From Stichopus chloronotus (lineage: Eukaryota > Echinodermata > Holothuroidea > Aspidochirotida > Stichopodidae), in contig CM037838.1 in the NCBI GenBank assembly GCA_021234535.1, positions 12,235,929 through 12,299,928 on the forward strand: DNA of 64,000 nucleotides. The letters are read 5' to 3'. The first letter of the stretch is position 1, and each line of letters starts with the position of its first letter. The position numbers and the translations under genes were made by a program. Below the pieces are notes generated by a model that did no database searches, was not told the origin of the DNA, and saw only the letters and a list, made by a program, of their open reading frames with translations. Of this stretch, positions 1 through 12,800 are shown piece after piece.

Positions 1-673
1 TCCAGGAAATGTCAAATTAGGAGCATGGTTGGAATGTCATTTTGGTAGTAGTACTCATGTAGCACAGAACTCCATTCGTGACTTAACACGACCATTGTGT
101 GTGCAGTCACTCTATATTTAGATTGAATTAGGGATATCGTGGCTCACAAAACCTATTTACCGTACTACGTTACGTTACGCTCATGGTTTGTATGTATATA
201 TGATATGATACTACCATTATGAATGGCGGTTCCACTTCTGCTCAAACTGAGTTCGTTAAATGATGGTGCACAGCGCCTTTCAACTTCTCATTTTATACTC
301 ATGCAATGCATGCATTTAATATAGCGCTGCTGATGTTGTGGACGGGTGTTCCATGTATGCTTTTTAGACTGTTAGGTATATGTAGTCCACCCTGCTACCT
401 TTATGCTGCTCATTTGATACACATTACAAAGTCTGGCTGATGTGACATTCAAAAATTGCTTCCATAGCAGGTATCCTTCAAGAGACATACGCCACTTTCC
501 ATAACATAAAATTTATAAAGCTCCACATTTTCTCACAGTAAGATTCTTTATTTTATGTCGGAGTTCTGATAATATAATGATTATAGAAAAAGAAGTGATT
601 ATTACCAGGGATGAAAATTTTCATCTAATATCATGCTGTATTCTTTCTTTCTTTCTTCCTCTGAATTTCTCAG
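1..673 (+). other. FKBP15 intron (3' part), upstream of first visible exon
   Basis: No coding potential seen; the region ends in a T/C-rich tract and a consensus acceptor. It is the last part of an intron whose donor is outside the window. Confidence 0.7.
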
Positions 674-826
674 GTTGCACTCGCAAAGTTGAACTCTGGA
701 GGAGGTGTCACCAACAGTGTCATACAACAGGACCTGACGGTGGGAAAGGGTGACGCTGTGGTCACAGGTGATTCTGTCGAAGTGAAATACACCGGATGGC
801 TCTATCAATCTAAGATGTTTGGAGAT
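674..826 (+). CDS. FKBP15: FKBP15 exon 1 of window: start of FKBP domain
   Basis: 153 nt, enters and leaves in phase 0, 51 codons. Acceptor follows a CT-rich tract ending ctcag; donor is gtgagt. It encodes residues 1-51 and includes the FKBP beta strand [11 protein letters not shown], where the Tyr matches active-site Tyr26 of FKBP12. An earlier phase-0 exon must exist upstream of the window, because the frame is open at the acceptor and no start codon is present. Confidence 0.93.
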
Positions 827-3800
827 GTGAGTTGCCTTCTGATCGATGCATGACACCCTTTCAAATCGTACAAAAATTGACGCACCACTCACCAAAACGA
901 AAATGTTACAATTTTGACCTCTCCTATTAAGATTATGAAAATGATCATTTTCTATTTTGATGAGTCATTGGTAAAATGAGATCAATTAGGATTGAAAGCA
1001 GCAGTCTTTTGGTCAGCACACTGGCTATTTAAGTCCATGTGCTTTGAAAGATCCCGTTACTTGTTTCCTTGTCGACAGAGTTTTAGCAAAGTTAGAAATA
1101 AAGTTAAAAGCAAAGAGAACTGCTGCTCCTCTCACAAGTCATACATCAGTTAAGAATTTGACTTTGAGTATACACTCACTGGAAATTGTCTTTCAAATAT
1201 TTTAGCAAAACCTCTTATGTACACAGGTTGTGTCTGTTTCGGTTTCATTGTCAACTTGAGCACTCAAACTTACCAAATCGTTTAAAGCTTTAGAAGGAAC
1301 GGTACATCTTTGTGGAGTCAGCATTTAGCAAAAAAATACAGTTTCAAGTTTGTGGATTTTTTTTCAGGTCATGCACATACCTGGATTTTGGAATGATATT
1401 ACCAAGAGTTCTCTCATAATTAAGGAGGAAGAATTTGAAAAATTTACAGAATTCCACCGTCATTTGTTGTGTGATAGAATGGAAAGTGAAAGTCTAGTTG
1501 TGATTTTCCAGTTGCTAATTGAACATGTTAAAAAAAACTGAATATCTATGTTTGTTATTGTGCCAGTGTTGTGAATGAGTCATTTGAAACTTGATTACTA
1601 TATATCAAGTATTTTTAGGTTAATTTTGTTACCATGGCAATAGCTAGTCACTATCGTTTTCTTATTCTGGCTGTATTACTTTAATGCACTTTATCTGCAT
1701 TCCTTCCTTTAGGTGTTTGACAGCAATGCCAACGTCGACAAACCCTTCCGCTTTAAAATTGGCAAAGGAAAAGTTATTAAGGTAGGTACAGTTGACAAAG
1801 AAGACGGCATAATGTGGAGTAGGCCCTCTTAAAGCTTCGTACCGGTTAAGCATGCAGGTGCCTTGTTCCACCCTGTCCATGTTTGGCGCTTTTGAAAAAC
1901 AAAGAAAGAAATAAGAAATAGAGAGTTTCTGGCAAATATTTGCCACAACAGTTCAGTATTCCTTCATATTTCTCTATTTAATTTTTTGTAGACTTGCAGT
2001 TTACATTTTTAATAGTGTAATATGTGTATTACATGACTTCCGTCAAATATTACTGTATTATGTATGTTGGTGTGCCAGCATAAATACCTTTTGCTGCTTC
2101 AGTTGTCGTTTTTGAGAGTGTTTTTCGTTAAGAAAACTTTTTGGCTCCATGTTTGAAACATTATTTCGTACTTTGTTGTCTGTTAGGGATGGGAAGAAGG
2201 AGTCACTGGAATGAAGAAAGGAGGGCGCCGTCTCCTCATCATACCACCATCTCACGCTTACGGCAAGAAAGGTTTATCGTCTCGTATACCCCCAAACTCG
2301 ACTCTGATTTTTGATGTAGAGATCAAAAAGGTAACCGTTGAGTCTTCATGTATAGTCAGTTTTGATATTACATATATGTGATGAGGTGTTGGGAGGGGCA
2401 CATTCTTGAGGGCTGAGGATGCAGGCTCGTAGTCTGTGTCCTTATCACGTGATTGCCCATTGTAAACATGGGACACTGTCTTTTCATCACCTACCTATCG
2501 TGGAATGCAAATTGGTTGAAGTGTGTTCTGTCTGCTTATTCTTTTTTCTTTTTTTCTGTCTGACATTTCTTTTTTTTTCCAAACTCTTTAACAAAGTAAA
2601 AACTGAGGCCAACAAAAACCATATTTTATCTTAATTAAGATCAGGCTGGATAAAATGTGGCCAGCCCAAAGTTTTACAGTGCTTTTGAAAATTATATTTG
2701 TATGAGTTTCCTTTGTTTCCAAATGCAACATCTGTATGATGCACAGGACAAATGGACTAAGTGTAGATGAAAACTTATGCTTCAATTAGTGTACATCTAA
2801 TTGTTTCAATATGAACTTTAACAATTGCAACTGGCCAGTCCTGTTGTTTCCTGACAATCATACAGTCGTAAGGAAATATTATTGAATGTATCGCTGTGCA
2901 ATTTGTGGCCATTCTATAGATGACATTTACAAGACAGTACACTTAGAATGGTCATTGCTATTTGAAGTGATTTTCCATATTAGATGCCCTTGGCAAAATC
3001 TTTCAAAAGCTAGAAATGAAAGTGGTGTACTAAATTAAACTTGGTATATCTGAGTTCCTTGATCCAAAATCAGGGCAAAATATTTTATGGTGCCTGGCAA
3101 CTGCACCTGTTTCTTGAATTTCTTCCCACTGTTGCTACCAAAATGGGACTTTTGAGCTCACTTTACTCTCCTCATCAAAAGTTGTAACCCCTACCTCCTA
3201 CTGAAACCTCTAACCCCCCAACCAGTGCTCCCCTCCCTCTGAAAAAAATCGTAGCTGCAGTCCGAGTCCAGCCCAAGTGCAGGTCCCTTCAAACAGTGGA
3301 CCTCAGTATTGACTTCAGCCAAGTCCAGCCTAAGTAATGTTTGTTAGCTTTCAATATAAATTACCCCACAAGAGAAGAGAAATGTTTGCCATGAAATAGA
3401 AAGATTTCACTTTCTTTAAGCTGGCTTTATAGTAATTAGTTTTGGGATAGATCACATTTATTCAAGTAGTCTATGCACTATGTGAGATAGTAAGATTGCT
3501 TCTCATCTTGCATTAGTTTGTGATACTGTATTTAGAAAATGATGTTGCATTAAACCCTAAAAGGGAAATGAACACACATATAGAAGGGAAAAAAGCAGCT
3601 CTTAGTTGTACAATATATTCTAAAGTCAATTATTTCATTACTATAATAAGTCACTCATGGTAGCTTTTCAGAATGTTAAATTCTTTTCCTACACTGGTGT
3701 TTTTTAGAGTTCATAATCAGTCTTTAAATTTTTTGAAAGTTGTTGCTCAGACATTTCATGCTGAAAATTGCAACGAAATGCAGGAAAAAATCCAACAGGA

Positions 3801-6800
3801 CTCGAATCTTGTATCACTCTCTGGCCAGATAGTCTGGCTAGACCAGATATGTGGTGTATCCCTAAACAAGAACAGAAAGTGTGGAGAGAACTATTTCATG
3901 TTAACCTTTGTCATTTAGCTAGATGGTGAACAATTCGAAAGCAACTGTAAGAAGTTTGCAAACTTTAAACTTGAAAAAAAAAAAAAAACATTATATGTGC
4001 AAAAAATAAATGTTATAAGTGCAAAACAAAAAATGTTATATACCACTTCCACAACCCACTCCGTACCCAACCTCAGTATCTCAACTTAATCATGTCAACC
4101 TGTTCGTCCTCCGTAAAAGTGTGCGCAATCCAACAACAGCTGCTTAAAATTAAACGATTCTGACCTGCAAACGATAACCATTTATTTCGTGATCTATCAA
4201 TTTATCAAAGTGAAACATGTACTTAAAGTACCAAGGAGAGTAATAATCCTGTGCTGTGTGGTTTAAGAAATCAATTGAGACCAAAGGGTAGAATTACTTT
4301 CCCTTCTCTGTTCCTTTATTTACTTAAATGAATGCATCTGATTATTAAAGGGACATAGTTGTATATTACATGGTTACATTCTATGTCATGTAACTTTCAG
4401 CTGTTCATTGCAATCATTGTGTTATTTGTTCTTTCTTAACATTTTATTTGATGACCCTCTTCCTCCCACCTGCAGATCAAACTGAGCAGGGAGAAGGAGG
4501 ACGGAGAATCTATGTCATCGGACGCGGCAGAGATGGCCAAATCCTCTGACGAAATGATGGCTTCACCGGTCATGAAGAATGGACCACAGACGGCGAGGTA
4601 AAAACCCAAGTTTCAAACAACCAGAAATGAAAAATTAAAAAAAATGAAAATGGGGTCATGTTTTGTTATGTAAAGAGTATTTCTTTGAATGCCAATACAC
4701 TTTTGGTGTCAGATTACAGGCTTGGTCTCCACCCCTTCTGCTTTCATAGTTTGATAATCAAGTTTATAGTTCAAAGTAGATTGGTTCTATAGCAGTGAAG
4801 CTGAAGCAAACTTCAACAGCATTATTTCATTACAGCATGATAGATAGATATGTTGCATGTGGACAGACTGTCTGTTTGTGTATGTTCTCTGTAGATACCA
4901 CCACTGTTCAATGCAAATAAGAAGAGAATTATTTTTAATGCTAATATTCTTTTCTGCTCATTTGCCACATCATCACCTGTATTTACTACCCATGGTAGTG
5001 TATTGCTTATGGGCATTCTCATTTTATTACATATTGGATTGTTGGAGACAGGTTGTGTTGAAAAAGAGAAGGAAAAATCACTGGAGGACATCTGCTGGCT
5101 TTGCTGTGAGCTCACCCATTGCACTCCCATTCCGTTCAACCCTCTTAATTATGAAGTGTGACTCACATATTCAATTTTTACTGGCAGAAAGATTACCTTG
5201 CCTTTTGAAATGATTGACCTCGCAAAGTCCTGTTTTAAGGAAAAGAAGCAGAGGTAAAATTATAACCATCCTGTCATTCCCCCACAGTACTGTCTATGAG
5301 ACATGTATGCAATCACTCGTTTGCTTCCCTATCTGTGACGAGTGTATTCATTACTTCCACAGAGACAGTATTACGAGGCAACTGCTTCCCAAACGCGTGG
5401 TATCCTGTTAAAGTGTAAAACTTGATCTGCTAGCTTCATGATCAAAAGACAAAATCAGAGTTCTCTTTTATTTCATTTGCTTCCCCAGGAACGAAACCAG
5501 ATCCAAACCTGAGACTGAACCGATGGTAAGTTCTTCCTCTATTTTCTTTTTGTGTTATAAATTCTGATTACGAATCGTTCTGTTTCATATATTTTGAAAG
5601 TTTAGCGGGATGTGTTGAAGGAGTTTGTAGTTTAAATAGTTTGGCAAGCAATTGGGAAGAAGTTAGTGGTTGTCCCTTTTTCTCCTGTCCCACACCATTG
5701 CAACAATCTTCTAATGCCTGAAAGTGTTAGAGAACTTACGTTTAAACTTGTTTTTTACACTTTTCCTGATATGTATGTTAAGATAATCGTATGGAATTGT
5801 GAGATGATTGTAGGCTATCTCTGATTAGATATACCCTTTCATTGGAATTATTCTGAGCCAGATCGTGTTAACCTGTGGTTAGTATTGCTGGGCCTAGTTA
5901 CTTTTGCTCTTCTACGATAGTGAATTTCTGTTCTGCTGCACTGTTTGTATTTTAGAATAGGCTTAGTAACATACACTTTGACAATGTCGTAGACTGTGCT
6001 TAGATACACCTGTTGAGGGAAGAGTGCAAATATTAAAGGCAAGGGCTAAAATGCAACCATCATTCTGTCAGAAAAAGACATGAGTAGCAGTCCACAGAAG
6101 CGGGTGATATGTATGTTAGACTGTATGTGTGTGTGCCATTATTTATAGCCAGGTTATAAAAAGAATTAATGGTGTTAAAATAGTATTGTAATGATAATAA
6201 TAATGTGATGTCAAAGGGGCCAAAGCACGGATACCCACAACACCACCCATCAGTCTGCAAGCATTTTTTAAGTTCTCTCCAAGAACCTTTTTTTACCCTA
6301 CTAACATGAAGCTTCTCAGATATCATTCCCATATAGAAAAGTAAAGTAATCAAAGAATGATGTAAACTGTTTCAGTTTTCAATGAAGGTTTGATGACGAC
6401 TAAAACTGAAACAGTTACTCAATGAGCTATCGTCTCGTTTATACCCTCCACAGCCTTCCTTCTTACCATGTTTGCTTGTAACTACGAACTGATTTCTGCT
6501 GTACTTGTTAAGACCACTGTGCATGTCACGGCAATTGGGATCTCTTTCTCTCTGTGTCCCTCGACATCATGTCGTAAATTTCCTCGCATGGCCCTCCACG
6601 TTTCTCATTGATGCTGACTACATACATTAAATCTGTAATTGATTGTACACGTCAGGTCCGGTTGTATCAGTCAAAGATTTATCAGTCGTGAGCCTGCATG
6701 TGACACGACAGTGCTTGTGTATACTTGGTTACTATTACTCGACCATCCGCTGAAATGTTCTTGTGTTTTAAGAATGATTGCTGCATCAAACTGTTGTCTG

Positions 6801-9800
6801 ATAATACTAGTTGAACCCGAGGGACATCCTTAAAGTACTTGATGAGCAGTAACCAGGATGTTATAATTATCAGACGAAGGCATTCATTACAACTCTGGAT
6901 CCCAGGTTGCTCTGTCTGATCAATTTTGAGAGAGATTCCAGCTACATCTCTCTATCGTTCTTGTGCCTTTCAGTATCGTGTAGCAATTCTTAGAATGTCC
7001 TTTCATCGTATGTATGTGTTTTGTCCACCACTTTAATATTTTTCTCAGTTGTGATTCATTATTATTCTGTTGTTTATGTTTTTTTGGCATGCAGAGTCCA
7101 ACAACGAGCAGTAAAGCAAAACTTATATCTAGGATGGCAAAGATGGGACAACCGATGCTTCCCATGTCAGGTGCTACAGTAGCTACAGACAACAGTACAG
7201 ACTCTGAAGCAGATGTGAGTATGATGTGACAGGCAGATGAAAAGGGAAGGGGTCAGTGGGGGTCACACTGAGATGGGATAACCGATGCTCACCATGTGGA
7301 GTGTTACAGTAGCTACAGAAAACAGTACAGACTCTGAAGCAGATGTGAGTATGATGTGACAGGCAAATGAAAAGGGAAGGGGTCAGTGGGGGTCACACTG
7401 AGATGGGATAACCAATGCTTACCATGTGGAGTGTTACAGTAGCTACAGAAAACAGTACACACTCTGAAGCAGATGTGAGTATGATGTGACAGGCAGATGA
7501 AAAGGGTAGGGGTCAGTGGGGGTCACACTGAGATGGGATAGTCGATGATTGCAAACAGGTTTTGGTCACTATTGTCCTCTTTCAGGTGCAGATACTATGA
7601 TGATGCATCGTGCAAATATACTTGGGGAGGGGGGTGGGGGTTGGTCACCTAAAAGTTATTTCTGCTGATGCAGATGCTAGTATTTTTTTATTTATAGAGC
7701 AGTGGATCACAAAGGTCCCTACTGAAAAGGCCATTACTGATATTGACCCCTACTCTGAACTGCCAAAAGAGATATTTTTTTTATCTTCCTTTGTTGTACT
7801 GGTTGATAAAGTTGGAAAGACTGAAATAGTCATCATCAGAGAAACTGATGGTGATGATATTTATGGAGATGATGATGAGTAATGTACTACACGGTCCCTG
7901 CTAGCTCAGGTACTTTGTGTTGTCTTGGCAATCAACAATAGATTGATAAGCAAGTTGACTCAATTACAGAGTGCTTGCTCAAGCTATCCCATGTTGGACA
8001 GAACACCTGCGCTCCATAAGTCCAATTATCTCCACAAAGCGAGTCCAACAGTCATTAACACTATGATTAATTTGGACTCCATAATCAGCTGTGTGCTTTC
8101 CAGATCATACTGGTGCTGATCGTTGACTTCCTATTCCAGAGGTTCTCAAAGTTGTGGGGGTGCTATCCTTCTTCACTAGTAGTTTTTTTTTCCTTTCACT
8201 TCAAAAACGCTTTGATGTTACTGGAGGAGACAGGCTGTGTCTCTCCCTCACAGATCATGGAACCATGCATTTGTGTTCCCACAGTGTTACATCAACTTGA
8301 CTAAGCTTAAAGTTCATGTTGACTCAACTACTGTCGGACTCTCTTTACCAGTAGCAGAGTATGCCTGACTTCTTCAGGTTTTAATCATTATTTCAAAAAG
8401 GAAAATTTAAAGGAAAAAAAATATATCGTTGAGCATCTGACTATGAATGGGCTGATGAGGAAGGAGCATTGAGAGGCAGTTCGAGATGGTGCAAGAGGAA
8501 GGTAGTCCAAAACAGTTTCAGAATCACTGTAGCTGATGACTTAGCAGAGCTGTCCTCCTGACTGTGGTCAGTCATCGACTGCAGTGGTGATGTCATTTGC
8601 TGTTCTTCAATGATTTTTTTCACAGTAGAAGTAAAATCTCCAAGTGGGTCTTGTATGGGAATGGTGATTGAGTAATGAGTCCCTGAAGTGAGAGGCTACT
8701 CAGGACTGGTTGTAGTAGAATACTGCTGAGTGGTTGAGAACCAAAAAACAAAAGAAAACAACTTCATCCCCTTACAGGAGCATTGATAGATAAATACTAT
8801 TTGATAGATAAATACTATTTGATAGATAAATACTATTTGTAGCCAGAAGATGACTAATCTGTTTGAAAAAACAAAAAATCATGATTTATGATATTTTGCA
8901 GTTTTATGTAATTCAGAGATCACAGTTTAGATTTTGAGCAAAAGTCATCAAACTCATCGTCAAAGAATTCTTGCATTTTTACGGAAAGACATTCAATTTG
9001 TGCCACTGTAAGGACTTTTTCCTGCTCCCCCATCCTGCTTTCCCACCGTAATAGTTGAAAAGCATGGTGAAGAAAAGTTTTGAGGGCAAACCTTAAGTGC
9101 TAATACTCTGAACTGACTTCAAAAATCTGTGTATTTTTGGCCCCTCTTTGGCTTACAAATTACTATAGTATCAAATTATAATCACTGTTAAGTCCTCAAT
9201 AGTCTTTTGTAGTGATAGTAATGTTTACATTAATCACACACCCCCTCACGTACATCACTACTGTGGCTAATGCTAGGGTATTAAACCAAATAGAACAATG
9301 TACAAACAGGTTTGGATCCAAAGGTCACCCGACTGGCAAGTCTCTGTGGATGATAAGGATTTGTCCCATGTGACTATACCTTTGTTGTAATACCGATAAT
9401 GAAATAAAGCACACACACATGTAGGCACACACACAGACAGACAGAATCAACATGTACACACAGAGATCAATTATTATTTGGGAGTTTTGTGTCCGTCACT
9501 TCTCTCGTGCACAGCTGAGCAGAAAACAACGCACCCATTGACGCATAATTAACAGGGACAACTGCCTGTCCATTTACATTGGAAAGAAGTGTTTGTACTG
9601 TCGGCTGAGGGAGCAAAGGGATGACACTTATTAAACTATGTGATCTTCAAGGTCAAGCCTTAACATATCTTAATTATGGAAAGCAACTGGTTTTGTTCAG
9701 ATAAAGAAAAGCTTTAACAGCAAAGTAAATGTAAGTGCAATGTGGTCACATAGTAGAGATTACCTTCTTCCTTTTACTCTGTTTTCTTCTTGCTGTTGAA

Positions 9801-12800
9801 GCTTCCTGAGTGGGTTAGTACGAGATTAATTTTCTTTAAATATGATATGTTGTTTCTGTTTTTTATTTCTTTTATGTCATTTTGAAAATTTTGATTTGTG
9901 TTTTCTCATTGTCTTGCTCTTTGAGAGCACCTGAGAAAAAGGTTAGTGTTTGAATAAGTGAATGTTCTTTCATATTCATGTGATATGAATTCTACGAAGG
10001 CAATCGAGCAGTTACTTGAAATTATCTTAAAAAGATTCCATTTGACTAAATAAAGTCTTTTTCTTTCCCATTTTGGTAAGATTTACCTTAAACTTCCTTA
10101 CAGTACATATTCTCTTTGATGTGAGGCAAGGGGACAGCGTATGCGTTACTCTCCCTTTCGATACATTTGGAAATTTGGGGTTAGAGGATTTGAGTAAAGT
10201 AACTTGAATAAAGAATTGTGTCAGTTATACAAATGTTTGTATGCTTTTTTTTTCTCTCTCTTCATATTGTCTGGACAGGAGGCAAGTGCATCATCAGACA
10301 CAGGTGGTCCTCCAATGCCCTCAAGTCTTCCACCGACCAGAAAACCGATGAAGGCCCCGAGGAAACATTTGCCAACTCCTGCCTCGCCGTCTCCGCCACC
10401 ATCTCATCAACCTCAAATGAGTAAGATTATGTTTTTTTTTTTATTATGTGCCACATTTTAATACCATTGCCAGCAGCCTAATGCAACCTGAGTATATTCT
10501 TCAATCAGAATAAGGTTGGATCATGTGACATTTAAGATGCTGTTTTCCAAACTTTCAACAATTTCTTAACTTCTTGTCTCAACTGCCATCACACATGGTT
10601 TACTTCAACGTTGAGGGTTGAAGGAGTACACTGTCGTACACTGCTGAGATACTGTTCCAATTTACCAATTAGAGAGTCCATGCTATGACACAGCCAAAAA
10701 ATGGTATATTGTCTTATTAGTGACATTACATTTGAGAAATGATATTTTGTAAAAATACCGCTAAGCTCAGCAGAACGCACCGGATTCCCTCCTGTTGTAT
10801 GTTTGTGAGAGGTACATTCTACAATAACTGGTTTCTTACTATGTGTGTTTAGTGTTCAAGTTAAATGGAAATCAAATTTGTTAACTAAATTGTCTTTTGC
10901 TATACATCACGAAAGCCCATTCATCACAGTGATTGGTCTTCTGGTTCTGTATTTATTTTTGAGCAAACATTATTAATGCAAATACAGTAGCTGCTGCGAT
11001 CTTTGGCTCTGTCAAACGGTGTAGTTCATAGCGTGGGCACAAAATGCAAACGTAATCCATTCCAAAGACAGCACGAGAACTTGTTGCAATAAGATGGTGA
11101 GTGATCATAGCAGTTCTGTGACGTTGTTGTAAGTTTTTTCTTCATGTTCACTAAAGATATTTAAACCATGAAATTGTGTTATTTCAGTCTAGTATCAAAA
11201 TTGCTTTCTTTAAGTAAACAGGAAAGTAGCAAGGTACCATTTCATTTTGTGTCATGAAAATATGTCCTGCTGGTTGTGATATTGTAACTTGTTTCCTTGA
11301 GTGTTGAATATTCATGATCAGTACTAATTTATTGACCTCAATTTTGTGTCTTTTATTGTGTTTTTCTCATTTTTAGGTTCTACTCAACATCACCAGCTTG
11401 CCATTTATCAATCTCAGCCTCAATACCCTGACCAACAGATGCAGCAACAACAACAGCATCCACATCAACAACAGCAGCAGCAGCCAAACATGACAGTCAA
11501 CCAACCACCAATGCAGGTACTGATCTCCAGCCCAGTGAGCTGAGAGCCCTAAATGTAAACGTTAATGACTATCCGTTCAAACAGTTCAGTGTAACTCAGT
11601 ATACTGTGCTCTTGCTGATCTGCCCAAATTTTGGTGAAACAGGAGTGGTTAAATAAATGAATGAATGAATGAATTGAATGAATGAATGAATGTTCAAGTG
11701 AACAAATGAAGGAATGAATTAGAAGGGGGGGAAGGAGATAGGGAAGGAGGGAGCAAAGGAGGAAGAAAGGGAAGGAGAGAGGGGGAGCACTTGCTCCGGC
11801 AGAAGGGAATGAACGTGTGAGTGATCAAAACATCTGAACAGCCACTTAAGTTTACCTCTAACAACTTTTGTTCACACATTCTACTTTGCCCAGTGCCCTA
11901 TGTTGAGCACTGCCCCCTAGTCGAACCAATATTGCATGGATCCTCCTCAGTTGGTGATCGAAAAGTGTCAGCAATCTTTTGTGTAGCTTCAAAGTAACAA
12001 TCTTTTATTTATCATGTCTTTTTTTTTCATTTGGATCCAAGTATTTGTTACTTTGTGGGACAAAGACATGTTGATTCATTCTTTCAATTCACAAGTGGAT
12101 ATTTGCTATCCTTCACATTTTGGATACATCTGAGTAAAACTTTCCACTGGATGAATATCGATTATATTTGGATCCTTCCTTTCAAAACTGCCTTTCCTGT
12201 AGATAAGTATCCATTACATTTATCCTCTTTTTCAAAGACTGTCTTTCCTGACATTTTGTTGTTGTCTTTTATCAAGTTTCCCTCTCTTTGTTTGCTTCCA
12301 AGACCTGAAAATTTGTCATTTCAAATTTTTTAAAAATTTTTCGTCTGTTCCATATTGTTTTAGTTTCAGCAGCAGCCGCCAGTGCAGGCAAACGTCATGT
12401 TCGGCCAGGCAAACCACCAGCAGCCGATGGCTCCGCATATGACAAACATGGGCCAACAGATCGCAGCCCCTATGGGCTTTCAAACACAGATGGCACCAAC
12501 GTCGGTCTACCCCGGGACCTTGGTGCAGCCCGCCACGTCAGATGTCCAGTCATCCTTAGTTCTTTCTGAAGCAAGGCAGCACCACTCTGACCTTCGGCAG
12601 GCTGTCATACAAGTCTCTGACAAGATCAATAATATTAGTCAGAAGGTACAGCTTAGTCTGACTTATTACATTTCTGTGATTTTAGTGTATGACATAAGCA
12701 ATGTCATCACCAGTCAAATATTGCTTTGTAATTGGACCAGTGATTGGTCACAGTCAATCCAATATAGCATAAATCAGGCTTATTGATGTCTGAGCAACCT

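Noticed and set aside
7610..7882. 90-codon frame in intron 6 ending [10 protein letters not shown]
   Set aside because: It begins with GTG just after an in-frame TGA, fits no exon phase of FKBP15, and shows no conserved motif. The strong acceptor upstream (ttcag at 7585) leads into a different frame.
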